NCBI GenBank assembly: GCA_029721435.1
Contig: CM056586.1
Location: forward strand, 73,983,107-74,047,106
Reading direction: 5' to 3'
DNA length: 64,000 nt
From: Gymnothorax reevesii
Lineage: Eukaryota > Chordata > Actinopteri > Anguilliformes > Muraenidae
Under the pieces are notes generated by a model. The model did not search any database. It was given only the letters and a program-made list of their open reading frames with translations, and was not told the origin of the DNA. Position numbers and translations under genes: made by a program. Positions 36,000 to 47,255 of this stretch are shown here, piece after piece. Position 1 is the stretch's first letter. Each line of letters opens with the position of its first letter.

Positions 36000-37855
36000 G
36001 GAGTTTACAACGCATAAAACTTACTGTATTGGGATCCATATTGTGAGCAAGTTTACATCTCGAACACAGTGTCAGTCTTCTTGTCTGCGAAGAGAATGTT
36101 AGTTTCACTTCAGTAATGTGTAACAAAATCAGCGCAAGCGCAATAACTGAGATGCAGCTGGGAGAAGGACACAGAGCCCTTCTTTACTCTGCTCTTAAGA
36201 GTCTTGATTAGAAATTATAATTAGACAGCATAATGAGCCACTAAATGAACTATAGTGAGTGTGATCTCTCTAGAGACTTAAGGAAAACAAATTAATGTGG
36301 TGATTTGGTTTTAATTATTAGTTTCTTTATTTGCGCATGGCAAGCCTAGGCTACCCATCACACATAGGGCCGTGATCGCAGTTATTGATTTTTGCCTGAC
36401 ACATTCAGGGAATACAGATTCTAATCATTTCAATCTGCCATCGTATAAATCTTTTAAGAATAACTGACCAGTGCCACAAAAAAATTCAATTTCAATGAGG
36501 CACTGGAGCCAATACAGTAGAAGTGGCCCAAGCTTTCTTCTTTTTCTTTTTTAATTCATAATTAACTGTAAAGTGCGCCTCTCTGAATGCTGTTAGCCAC
36601 TACTAACTGACAAAGAGAACACAAAAGACAATGAACTGTGCCATTAACCTGTGCTGAATTAAAATAGATTGAAACGAGTGGTTGTTTCAGCATTTTATGT
36701 AAGATTTGAGATTGCTCATAATAGGTCTATTATTAGTAAACTGTGGGTTGTGAATAAATTACTGCCATGTCCTATATAATGAAAATTATATACTCATTAG
36801 AAAAAGGATGCAAGCCTATTATATTAAGGACAGCATGCATTTAGCACTAAAACTTTAGAGGCCTGCCAGTATTGCCATTTGTATTTATAAATAATAATTA
36901 AAAAATTCACACTACATTATTGCATAATTTATAGACACTAGTCCTCTTGGATTTGAAAGAAAATGAAAAAATTTTGATTATTGGTCAACATTTTCAAAAT
37001 GAACAGCTGGAAATGGTTTTCATGATATAAATTTTACGTTTTCACAGCCCTGATGTATTTTGAAATGTGACCAGTATATTTAGATTTCATTTGAAGTGCT
37101 TATTGCTTGCTGAGCTTCGGATGAAATGGATTAGTGAAATGAGATGAATTCACACCAGAGCAGTCAGCGGATATTGATCATATGCTAATAGCTGCCAAGA
37201 AACACAATGGAGAATCTGAAAGACCAACTTATCACTCATTTATAGCATTTTACCAATATCAGAGGAATCTGATAATAGCAGTGACTGTAAAAGAAACTGG
37301 TTCACGTTTGTCTTTGCTCATGCAAGAAAATAAATTTTCTGTGTTTTGAGGGCATTACAAGGGAAATAATGTGTGTATATTCATGTTCTGTGTCATTATT
37401 TGTCATGTTAGTTTGAACCAATTGTCACACAAAAACAAGAACAATAATATTGGCTTTAAATCCAATATCATTGCTGCATGATAAGGAACAACATGACATA
37501 AGCAATAGAAAACATGTATTTCAATGATACAGTTCTGTAAAAAGAATATGAAAAATATGAAGCGCATCAGATTACAGTGATGACAATGGCATCCTTGAAT
37601 ATCCATCAATATTTTGAACTGTACTGCTCCAGATTTGGACATTTAGGAATGGCAATGAATTGGCGGTGAAGATCTCACTGTGTAGTCAACTGAGGCTTTG
37701 ATGGGGGTGGAGGGGGAAGGGTAACGATGACGAGTGCGATCCTGAGCGCTTGTGCTACCACTGGCTCTTCAGCTGTCCATCACATCGCCTGCTCGACCAT
37801 TCGAAACAGCGCGTGAAGGTCAAACATGGAATTATTGCTGCTGCTGGAACTACAG
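36000..37855. other. A/T-rich sequence, no supported gene
   Basis: About 1.85 kb of A/T-rich DNA without visible repeat ends, open frames of note or splice-site pairs that I would defend. Confidence 0.45.
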
Positions 37856-37859
37856 CTGC

Positions 37860-38075
37860 GATACACCACAGTGCACAATACACCACAATACAATACACAA
37901 TACAATACACCACAGTGCACAATACACCACAATACAATATACCACAGTGCACAATACACCACAATACAATACACCACAGTGCACAATACACCACAATACA
38001 ATACACAATACAATACACCACAGTGCCAATACACCACAATACACCACAGTGCACAATACACCACAATACAGTGCA
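37860..38075. repeat. 32/42-bp minisatellite
   Basis: Units built from ACAATACACCACAATACAAT and ACACCACAGTGC. Some units have an extra 10-bp ACAATACAAT block, giving 42 instead of 32 bp. All long frames through it are artefacts. Confidence 0.93.
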
Positions 38076-38172
38076 CTGAAAGGGTCCCTGCAAGTATTTC
38101 ACTGAAAAGTTTTTGCAAAAATATTGTATGAAGCATGTACAAATTACAACCATTTTTTAACATTGCTGCATA

Positions 38173-38192
38173 CCCCCCCCCCCCCCCCCCCC
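38173..38192. repeat. Poly-C tract, 20 bp
   Basis: Uninterrupted run of C; length is likely to be polymorphic or uncertain in assembly. Confidence 0.95.
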
Positions 38193-38359
38193 ATCAGCGT
38201 AATCACATGTTTGCATGTTGAAAATTAAGTTTTCATTTTTATACAACCCAATTTCTGAATAAGTTTGGATGATGTCATATATTTAATGGTTTTTCTTCCA
38301 CACTTTATTGTTTTTTGTGGAAATAAACACTCATGTGCAGTTTTATGAATTTTACACAC

Positions 38360-38834
38360 TCGTTAGGACATGCAACTTTGCAACCCAGACAATTTAGGGA
38401 TTTCACAATCATCTGTCAGTCGCTCAATTCAACGAAAAAAATCAATGCGCTCAGTGAACCCCATATCATCCGACAGTTTAACCGGTTTCCAGGGGACATT
38501 CGCCAACAACACAGGTCTGTCCATCTCAGGAATGCCCAGTATCATCGGTGATATTGACAAGACCCATATTCAAATTATTTCTCCGACCCAAGATGAAGAG
38601 TCTTTTGTAAATAGAAAAAAGTTAATTCCATCAGCACCCTGATCGTATTTGATGCCGAATACAATATTTTGGGCATTGTTGCGAAATGGCCAGGATCCAC
38701 GCACGACTCGCATTTTAAGGGAAAGCAGCTTATGCCAATTATTTGACAGGCATTGTGTGCCTGCGGGATACCACTTCCTCGGGGACAGAGGCTTTGGTGC
38801 TGTACCTCCTGCGATGCGTGACTTATTTTATTAG
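38360..38834 (+). pseudogene. PIF/Harbinger (HARBI1-like) transposase remnant
   Basis: One frame gives GISQSSVSRS (helix-turn-helix region) and, after a gap, GMPSIIGDIDKTHIQI then EESFVNRKK, the region of the first catalytic Asp in HARBI1-type transposases. A second frame from about 38648 gives FDAEYNILGIVAKWPGSTHD and, after a shift, VPAGYHFLGDRGFG, covering the second Asp. Frameshifts and a stop before the Asn-Val region break the gene, and no part carrying the catalytic Glu follows. The copy is inactive. Confidence 0.85.
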
Positions 38835-39164
38835 GCTGTTGAGCAAGGGTTACATTTAATAGATCATCATAATAATACCAGCCTATGTCATATTTTGTAT
38901 GAATATTTAAATTGTAGGCTATAAATGACAATGACGTCTTTGGAGCATTAAGTAGTTTGAAAGAAATTCAAGAGATGGTGTTCTGATATTGTCCTACCGC
39001 GTTTCAGAGAGTATTATCGTTGTACTGTTTTAAGCGTAAGTGAAACGTATCAGTGGCTCGCACGGTAATGGATGAATGATAGCAACCGCACCTAGCCAGC
39101 ATAGCACAGTGTGCGTATTGAATCACGCTTTCCTGTTTGAACTATAGCCCATTTATAGGCTACA

Positions 39165-39403
39165 ATCTCGGACCTCCCCTGCGATTGCAGCCCATACCAT
39201 CGCTTCTCGCAGTCGTCTGAATGCAGCATTGATCTGTAGGCTGATATTATCCCGCGCATCCCGCTTGGATTTGCTGTTCAACCCTAAGCCAAATTTCCCT
39301 CTGATTAGGCTACATGCTTTCGCTCCAGCACCAACTGGCCCAGCAGCAGTAACTGGTCGTGGCTCCAGTTGGGCTTTCGGGTCCTTTTTGAACTTTCATC
39401 CAT
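39165..39403 (-). pseudogene. Harbinger Myb-like (SANT) DNA-binding protein remnant
   Basis: Starting at ATG 39401-39403 on the minus strand the frame reads MDESSKRTRKPNWSHDQ then LLLLGQLVLERKHV, the first part of the Myb/SANT-like protein that Harbinger elements encode beside the transposase. After a frameshift near 39311 it continues as LIRGKFGLGLNSKSKRDARD, then roughly NISLQINAAFRRLREAM. Transcribed towards the transposase remnant at 38360-38834, it is the expected convergent partner. In these elements the Myb-like protein assists the transposase in DNA binding and nuclear import. This copy is broken. Confidence 0.7.
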
Positions 39404-39900
39404 GACAGTTTAGGGCAAACAAGCTTGAACAGCTCAACATTTAAATAATCGCAACATATTCTCATTTTAATCGTGTAATAAGTTGCTAATATTTGGGGCA
39501 AATGACGTGTTTTATAATTGACTCATTTTATGCTATTAACGTTTTTACGATCATCTCTTTCCTCTGTACGTTTATTCGCCCAGAGCGTGTTATGCAGGGA
39601 CCGCGCATTGTGCATTTTCAGGAGTGCTCAACATGTTTTTATTTTATGGGAAAAACCGGCCGCTTAGACTATTTCCTCATTTTTTCCTCCATGGGTTGTG
39701 TGTGGGATTTTTTTTCAATGGGCCGCCCTGTGACCAAACAGCCAATCACTGTGCTCATTGTCCCAAGACTCGTGCATGAGAATTGACGTCAGCCATAGCA
39801 ACGGAGATTTACTCCCACCTATCTGAGCTACTCCCAGTCTCGGAGTTACCAGTTTTCTTAACTAAAAGTTGTTCCTAGAGGCTTTGTGAATAACTTTTAT

Positions 39901-40572
39901 GATTTTACTTCAACATAAAATGCTTTAGCGCTTCAGGAGTCCTCCTGGCGGTGAGGTAGGATGCGTTGTAAATAGGGGTCCTGAAGAGGTACTTTATCTC
40001 ATGTTAATTATGAAACTTAATCTCCAATGCTGTGGTTGACAGTAGAAACAGCAAGAACATCTTATGTCAACGTCTAAATATTTATGGACCAGACTGTACA
40101 AATATAGAAGTGATAAAAAACCTGATGACATCACTCACATACAAAATCAAGGATAAATTGGGTGATAATTATAGTGATAATGAGCATCATGTGCACTTTG
40201 ATGTAATTTGATGGTAAAATAATTCAGTCTTGCGCAAAGTGAATGTATCCCAATCAGAATTTAAAAAGTGTATTCATAGCGCAGGATATTTTATGCGTGC
40301 AATGTCAGCAAATTTTTGAGCTAACTAGCAGACTCATAATTTACTACTTTTACCTTGGGAAATAAAAAAAATTCAGACATAATTTCAATTAAATGCAAGG
40401 AGAGAGGGTGCATTTTAAAAGGCAATAGTCTGGTTCATTTGAAGCAATAGTGGACATTTGTGCTAACAAAACAAATCATACGATAACCTTGATGCAGACC
40501 TTGCAGTTTAACTCTAAGGGCTCTAATTTCTAGGCGCAGCACAGGGTGGCGCAGTGCGGAGTAGCGTGGCAT
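39901..40572. other. No supported gene
   Basis: A/T-rich sequence preceding the minisatellite. The last 30 bp (GGTGGCGCAGTGCGGAGTAG) look like a degenerate lead-in to the array. Confidence 0.45.
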
Positions 40573-43570
40573 AGCCCACGCAGTGGTAATTTCGTCCGGT
40601 GCAGCCCACGCAGTGGTAATTTCGTCCGGTGCAGCCCACGCAGTGGTAATTTCGTCAGGTGCAGCCCACGCAGTGGTAATTTCGTCCGGTGCAGCCCACG
40701 CAGTGGTAATTTCGTCCGGTGCAGCCCACGCAGTGGTAATTTCGTCCGGTGCAGCCCACGCAGTGGTAATTTCGTCAGGTGCAGCCCACGCAGTGGTAAT
40801 TTCGTCCGGTGCAGCCCACGCAGTGGTAATTTCGTCCGGTGCAGCCCACGCAGTGGTAATTTCGTCCGGTGCAGCCCACGCAGTGATAATTTCGTCCGGT
40901 GCAGCCCACGCAGTGGTAATTTCGTCCGGTGCAGCCCGCGCAGTGGTAATTTTGTGCGGTGCAGCCCGCGCAGTGGTAATTTCGTCCGGCGCAGCCCGCG
41001 CAGTGGTAATTTCGTCCGGTGCAGCCCACGCAGTGGTAATTTCGTCCGGTGCAGCCTGCGCAGTGGTAATTTTGTGCGGTGCAGCCCGCGCAGTGGTAAT
41101 TTCGTCCGGTGCAGCCCGCGCAGTGGTAATTTCGTGCGGTGCAGCCCACGCAGTGGTAATTTTGTGCGGTGCAGCCCGCGCAGTGGTAATTTAGTCCGGT
41201 GCAGCCCGCGCAGTGGTAATTTCGTGCGGTGCAGCCCACGCAGTGGTAATTTCGTCCGGTGCAGCCTGCGCAGTGGTAATTTTGTGCGGTGCAGCCCGCG
41301 CAGTGGTAATTTCGTCCGGTGCAGCCCGCGCAGTGGTAATTTCGTGCGGTGCAGCCCACGCAGTGGTAATTTTGTGCGGTGCAGCCCGCGCAGTGGCAAT
41401 TTTGTGCGGTGCAGCCCACACAGTGGTAATTTCGTCCGGTGCAGCCCGCGCAGTGGTAATTTCGTGCGGTGCAGCCCACGCAGTGGTAATTTTGTGCGGT
41501 GCAGCCCGCGCAGTGGATATTTTGTGCGGTGCAGCCCACACAGTGGTAATTTCGTCCGGTGCAGCCCACGCAGTGGTAATTTCGTCCGGTGCAGCCCTCG
41601 CAGTGGTAATTTGGTGCGGTGCAGCCCGCGCAGTGGTAATTTCGTCCGGTGCAGCCCACGCAGTGGTAATTTCGTCCGGTGCAGCCCACGCAGTGGTAAT
41701 TTCGTCCGGTGCAGCCCACGCAGTGGTAATTTCGTCCGGTGCAGCCCACGCAGTGGTAATTTCGTCCGGTGCAGCCCGCGCAGTGGTAATTTCGTCCGGT
41801 GCAGCCCGCGCAGTGGTAATTTCGTCCGGTGCAGCCCGCGCAGTGGTAATTTCGTCCGGTGCAGCTCGCGCAGTGGTAATTTCGTCCGGTGCAGCCCACG
41901 CAATGGTAATTTCGTCCGGTGCAGCCCGCGCAGTGATAATTTCGTCAGGTGCAGCCCACGCAGTGGTAATTTCGTCCGGTGCAGCCCGCGCAGTGGTAAT
42001 TTAGTCCGGTGCAGCCCACGCAGTGGTAATTTCGTCCGGTGCAGCCCGCGCAGTGGTAATTTCGTCCGGTGCAGCCCGCGCAGTAGTAATTTCGTCCGGT
42101 GCAGCCCACGCAGTGGTAATTTCGTCCGGTGCAGCCCACGCAGTGGTAATTTCGTCCGGTGCAGCCCGCGCAGTGGTAATTTCGTCCGGTGCAGCCCACG
42201 CAGTGGTAATTTCGTCCGGTGCAGCCCGCGCAGTGGTAATTTCGTCCGGTGCAGCCCGCGCAGTGGTAATTTCGTCCGGTGCAGCCCGCGCAGTAGTAAT
42301 TTCGTCCGGTGCAGCCCGCGCAGTGGTAATTTCGTCCGGTGCAGCCCACGCAGTGGTAATTTCGTGCGGTGCAGCCCACACAGTGGTAATTTCGTCCGGT
42401 GCAGCCCACGCAGTGGTAATTTCGTCTGGTGCAGCCCATGCAGTGGTAATTTCGTCCGGTGCAGCCCACGCAGTAGTAATTTCGTCCGGCGCAGCCCGCG
42501 CAGTGGTAATTTCGTCCGGCGCAGCCCACGCAGTGGTAATTTCGTCCGGTGCAGCCTGCGCAGTGGTAATTTTGTCAGGTGCAGCCCACGCAGTGGTAAT
42601 TTCGTCCGGTGCAGCCCACGCAGTGGTAATTTTGTGCGGTGCAGCCCGCGCAGTGGTAATTTCGTCCGGTGCAGCCCGCGCAGTGGTAATTTTGTGCGGT
42701 GCAGCCCACTCAGTGGTAATTTCGTCCGGTGCAGCCCGCGCAGTAGTAATTTCGTCCGGTGCAGCCCGCGCAGTGGTAATTTCGTCCGGTGCAGCCCGCG
42801 CAGTGGTAATTTCGTCCGGTGCAGCCCGCGCAGTGGTAATTTCGTGCGGTGCAGCCCACGCAGTGGTAATTTCGTCCGGTGCAGCCCACGCAGTGGTAAT
42901 TTAGTCCGGTGCAGCCCACGCAGTGGTAATTTAGTCCGGTGCAGCCCGCGCAGTGGTAATTTCGTCCGGTGCAGCCCACGCAGTGGTAATTTCGTCCGGT
43001 GCAGCCCGCGCAGTGGTAATTTCGTGCGGTGCAGCCCGCGCAGTGGTAATTTCGTCCGGTGCAGCCCGCGCAGTGGTAATTTCGTCCGGTGCAGCCCGCG
43101 CAGTGGTAATTTCGTCCGGTGCAGCCCGCGCAGTGGTAATTTCGTCCGGTGCAGCCCGCGCAGTGGTAATTTAGTCCGGTGCAGCCCGCGCAGTGGTAAT
43201 TTAGTCCGGTGCAGCCCGCGCAGTGGTAATTTCGTCCGGTGCAGCCCGCGCAGTGGTAATTTCGTCCGGTGCAGCCCACGCAGTGGTAATTTCGTCCGGT
43301 GCAGCCCGCGCAGTGGTAATTTTGTGCGGTGCAGCCCACGCAGTGGTAATTTCGTCCGGTGCAGCCCGCGCAGTGGTAATTTTGTGCGGTGCAGCCCACG
43401 CAGTGGTAATTTCGTGCGGTGCAGCCCGCGCAGTGGCAATTTCGTGCGGTGCAGCCCGCGCAGTGGTAATTTCGTCCGGTGCAGCCCGCTCAGTGGTAAT
43501 TTCGTCCGGTGCAGCCCGCGCAGTGGTAATTTCGTCCGGTGCAGCCCGCGCACTGGTAATTTTGTGCAGT
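40573..43570. repeat. 30-bp minisatellite, about 100 units
   Basis: A nearly perfect 30-bp unit (about GCAGCCCACGCAGTGGTAAT + TTCGTCCGGT) repeats for 3.0 kb. Variation is confined to a few positions: CACG/CGCG, TTCGTCC/TTTGTGC/TTAGTCC and rare others. Each unit carries three to four CpGs. Because 30 is a multiple of three and the unit has few stop triplets, both strands give continuous frames of more than 1,000 codons with 10-residue periods. They have no gene-like start, end or flanking signals and I treat them as artefacts. Multi-unit blocks are duplicated inside the array (see findings). Confidence 0.97.
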
Positions 43571-43822
43571 TCAACACCGTGTGAAGCCACTTTGGCAATT
43601 TGGTAAACGAACGTGCGCCGAGATGGGTGTGGCGGCGTAGTAGGTGGAAGTGTCACATTTTCATCAAGAGGCAGAGACAATTTCATCGCAAAAGTCTCCG
43701 CTGAGACCTCGCCAGCTCCAACCTGGCTTACTTTCTGTGCAGTGGTAATTTGGCTGACCGGCACACAGTGCGCACACGTTACCGAAACCTCACAGGCAGG
43801 TTTCCAGAATGTCAGAATGACC
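43571..43822. other. Unique spacer between two minisatellites
   Basis: About 250 bp of unique sequence. At 43738-43756 it contains TGTGCAGTGGTAATTTGGC, matching the core of the 30-bp unit, as a single isolated copy. Confidence 0.8.
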
Positions 43823-44293
43823 CATGACCCACGACCCACGATCCACTCTGCCACCGTGCGACCCACGACCCGCGACCCACTCTGCCACCGTGCGACCCAT
43901 GACCCACGACCCACGATCCACTCTGCCACCGTGCAACCCACGACCCACGATCCACGACCCACGACCCACTCTGCCACCGTGCGACCCACGACCCACTCTG
44001 CCACCGTGCGACCCATGACCCACGACCCACGATCCACTCTGCCACCGTGCGACCCACGACCCACGATCCACGACCCACGACCCACTCTGCCACCGTGCGA
44101 CCCACGACCCACGACCCACGATCCACGACCCATGACCCACGACCCACGATCCACGACCCACGACCCACGATCCACTCTGCCACCATGCGACCCACGACCC
44201 ACGACCCACTCTGCCACCGTGCGACCCACGACCCGCGACCCACTCTGCCACCGTGCGACCCACGACCCATGACCCACGACCTGCGACCCACTC
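43823..44293. repeat. Composite minisatellite (7-bp and 15-bp modules)
   Basis: Variable numbers of a CCCACGA-type 7-bp module alternate with an ACTCTGCCACCGTGCG module. Copy number of the short module varies from one to eight between long modules. The resulting Arg/Pro/Thr-rich (+) and Gly/Ser/Trp-rich (-) frames are artefacts. Confidence 0.95.
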
Positions 44294-44404
44294 AGCCACT
44301 AGAAGTGATTAGTTCTAGCCTTACATCATTGAGCTTCAACAGAAATGACTCCTCATCGCCAGACTCATCTTGTGTTGTCCATGTGATGCCTGAAGGGAAC
44401 TCCA

Positions 44405-44432
44405 CTATTATTATTATGATTATTATTATTGC
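44405..44432. repeat. (ATT)n run
   Basis: Imperfect ATT/ATG trinucleotide tract. Confidence 0.8.
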
Positions 44433-44753
44433 CTATGTCAACAAACAAAACTGAGTGGAGGTTACACATTCCCCATGTCTGTTTTGAAGTCAGTCCCTTT
44501 TAATTTTATTTGCATTTTCCAAGATGTGCCGACTTCTTCGGCATTAGGGTTGTAATTAAGCAGCTCCCTACCACCTGCTGTGTTGATATTTGTCCATTTG
44601 CTGATCATATAAGGGGGACAGGGCAGATCATAGCGTTGATAAGGTTTGTCTATTATATTATTTTATTTTATATTATATATTTTTTTTAACCAACAGTTCG
44701 GTACTTCAGTACATGTAGAGGAAATTTTCAAATAGCCAAAGTTTTATAGTATA

Positions 44754-44771
44754 TACACACACACACACACA
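44754..44771. repeat. (CA)n microsatellite
   Basis: About nine CA units. Confidence 0.9.
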
Positions 44772-44848
44772 AATATAAATGAACACACTTTTTAGTAGGC
44801 AAAAAATTTGTATTATGGCAGACGTGAAAATAGTACATAGAGACTTAA

Positions 44849-45276
44849 AGGACCAGTGTGTGATATTTGGCATGGTTTATTGGCAAAATCTGAAAATTCT
44901 ACCCATTAATATGTTTATATAAGTGTATAATAGCTATAAAATCAAATTCGTTTGGTTTTTGCAGCCTTATAATTTTGTGTTGATATACACTTATCGCAAG
45001 GGCCTTGCTTTAGAGACGTCGCCATCTTGCACCGCCATGTTGGATCTGCAGCCCGAACCATAGATATAACGGACAATCCAGTCAGCTAGAGAACGCATTT
45101 TGCATGTATAAATCCCAGTCGAGGAAGACGCCATTTCCGCAAAAGTGTTTTGGTCCTCGGAGGCCACCGTCTTTTTTCCGACGGGAAGGGTGAGCGCGAG
45201 TGAGTGAGTGAGCGCTACAGTCAAGAATCTGAACACTGGATATCACTGTTTCCCCCCCATTTCACACACTGGTCCT
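44849..45276. mobile_element. TTAA-flanked MITE, 428 bp
   Basis: The left end AGGACCAGTGTGTGA and the inverted right end TCACACACTGGTCCT match perfectly over 15 bp and are flanked on both sides by TTAA (44845-44848, 45277-45280), the target site of piggyBac-type transposases. No coding sequence is present. The interior includes GCCATCTTG and GCCATGTTGG motifs. A repeat with this AAAGGACCAGTGTGT end is common in bony fishes. Confidence 0.85.
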
Positions 45277-45280
45277 TTAA

Positions 45281-46403
45281 ATGTCCTTGGAGATGGTGTC
45301 AGAACGCATTGGTTGATGATGTCTTTCATATACCTACATAATGATTCATCGGCTGGGTAAGAATATTGATATCCTTTCCAAGGGTAGACTTTACAATATT
45401 AGCCTTGTAAAGAAGTGCTACACAGAAACCATACTTATTCCTCTTCCTCTGAATAGGCTCTTTTTCTATTGAATGCCAGCCAACACACAGGCAGCAAAAA
45501 CACTGACAAAATGGAAGACGTTAGCTGTCAACATCAGACTTCAGTTTTCCACTGGAGTATCGCACTGTCTGAATCTGTAGAATCCTACCTTCTCATCCTC
45601 GAGGGTCATGTGCTGGAAAATATTCTTCTTGATTTAATCTCTTCCCTAATAAAGACGTTCATATATGTCCTTGTAGCAGCCATCCACCGACCCAGTCCAT
45701 ACGGCCACAAAATTACCGTTTGACCCAGATTCTGGTTGTGCTTTTACACTCAAGCTACTTATGCTGGTGGCTGAGAAATCCGGTACTGACTGACAACAAG
45801 CATTCGTTCATTTCCTAGAAAACCCCACTTGTTTGTGCTTTGAGTGCCAAAAAGGCGCGTCAAGTCCAAAGATTCACATCAAAAGTAGTTATAATGTTTT
45901 AGAACAGTTTGCCATGGAACATTAGGAGAGGGGACTTGGACTTAGCACAGGGTCCTGAGTGAGTCCCAATGGCTTTGGTGCAAGTTAGCAACCCCACAGT
46001 GTCATTTCTAATGGAAAACTTGGGCTTAATTCAATATGCTTCTCTTTCCTCCCAAAGTACAGTCAGCACAATCCACAGATATTTGACAGTAATGGTCGGC
46101 ATAAATGTCTGATATCTCCACAGACCTTGGGAGATTTTATTTTAAAAAGTAAACACATTGTTCTTCGCAGTCATAAACTTTGGTTTGTCGATGAAGGGAA
46201 AAAAGAGTAGCGCAAGCCAAATAATTAGCGCGGATATAATCTGGCGCCTCATCACCCACGACTGTGCTGAACGCTCAGAATATACTTCATGGCAAAGTGG
46301 CAAGAGTGCTGCTCAAAGACATGAATTGATTTTAGATTAAAAAACTAACTTCATTTTACAATGTTCTCAATCATTCCCAAGAATTAATCCTAATCGGGAT
46401 TAC
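45281..46403. other. No supported gene
   Basis: Unique-looking sequence. An 84-codon open frame at 45469-45723 has no recognisable domain; its reverse strand has features of a dispersed repeat (GTCTTCCATTTTGTCAGTG) but I cannot define ends. Confidence 0.35.
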
Positions 46404-46572
46404 CTGAGGGAAACAGAGGCTCGTCTGTTTCCATTTGAATGATTCGGCTCAGAGAATAACGCCCGCGCCTCATGCGATACTCATTGCCACATTTTCTTTC
46501 AAACAAACAGTGTCCTCTTTCATGAGTAAAATACACGGTGAATTCCTTGTGAAATGGAAAAATGAAAATATT
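46404..46572 (-). CDS. Candidate coding exon of an unidentified gene
   Basis: On the minus strand a T-rich tract and GTGCTCCCACAG acceptor (AG at 46573-46574) lead into a 169-bp segment ending at a CCCTCAG|GTAAT donor. The segment is open in phase 0 at its start and phase 1 at its end. It reads NIFIFPFHKEFTVYFTHERG, HCLFERKCGNEYRMRRGRYS and LSRIIQMETDEPLFPS. The composition is that of a folded, charged protein, with a Cys pair (HCLFERKC) and a basic MRRGRYSLSR stretch. No repeat signature is seen. This is the best host-exon candidate in the window, but I cannot name the protein. Confidence 0.45.
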
Positions 46573-47251
46573 CTGTGGGAGCACAAAAAAATCACCTTCC
46601 CCTTGACTGGCCCGTCCACTTACCCCTTTCAAACTCAGCCTTCAAATGACAAAGCGTAGGTCAGAACAACTGCCATCGCTCTTATGCCGTAAGGAAGGCC
46701 TTCCACAGTTATGGTACAAAATGAAAACGAGGAACACTGCCGAGGCAGAAAGGGGGAGGCATTCTGGTGTTCTTTGAACCGACGCAAAACTAAACTGGTT
46801 CTCCCCAGCCGTGAAAAGCCCGGTCATCTGATCCAAGGATGACCTCAGCTTAGATGGCGAAACATAAAGATCTGCAATGGAATGCATTACGGATGAGGCC
46901 TCCGGCACGCGTACGGACAAAATGTATTCAGACGATTGAATAACTCCTCAGCACAAGATCTGTGTTGAACAGGTTACAGTTTCCCCTCCTCCTCAGTGAC
47001 CTCTTCCCATGAGCGCCAGTGTTTTCGCTTTGCTTAGAGGAGTGAGGCGGGGGATATGAGAACAGCTGGGTCTGGGAGCACATGATCCCCAGTTATGACG
47101 ACCTGCATCTGTGTCTGAACCGGGGAGGGTGAGATACAGGAAACACAGTTATGAAGCAGCCTGATCTTGAAAAAACACCAAGTTTTTATAGATTTTAAAT
47201 CGAAGTGGGAACACGAGCCCACAGGAGCCTAAGCTGCCTCTATTCCTTTAA
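46573..47251. other. No supported gene
   Basis: A 92-codon minus-strand open frame at 46642-46920 lies just upstream of the candidate exon, but it has no splice sites or domain that I trust. Confidence 0.35.
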
Positions 47252-47255
47252 TTAA

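Larger units (their letters stand above)
38350..39900. mobile_element. Decayed Harbinger element, ends uncertain
   Basis: This interval contains the two convergent gene remnants. The right flank (39780-39900) has GACGTCAGCCATAGCAAC and AGTCTCGGAGTTACCAG stretches resembling the subterminal regions of fish Harbinger elements. I could not identify matching inverted ends or a 3-bp target duplication, so the limits are approximate. Confidence 0.5.

Noticed and set aside
40573..43570. CRISPR-like array
   Set aside because: Units are contiguous with no variable spacers, the setting is eukaryotic, and no cas genes are present.
40530..43598. Open frames of over 1,000 codons on both strands
   Set aside because: They coincide exactly with the 30-bp tandem array, have a 10-residue period and no gene-like ends. 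The length follows from 30 being a multiple of three.
43201..44454. Gly/Ser/Trp-rich and Arg/Pro/Thr-rich frames
   Set aside because: Artefacts of the composite minisatellite.
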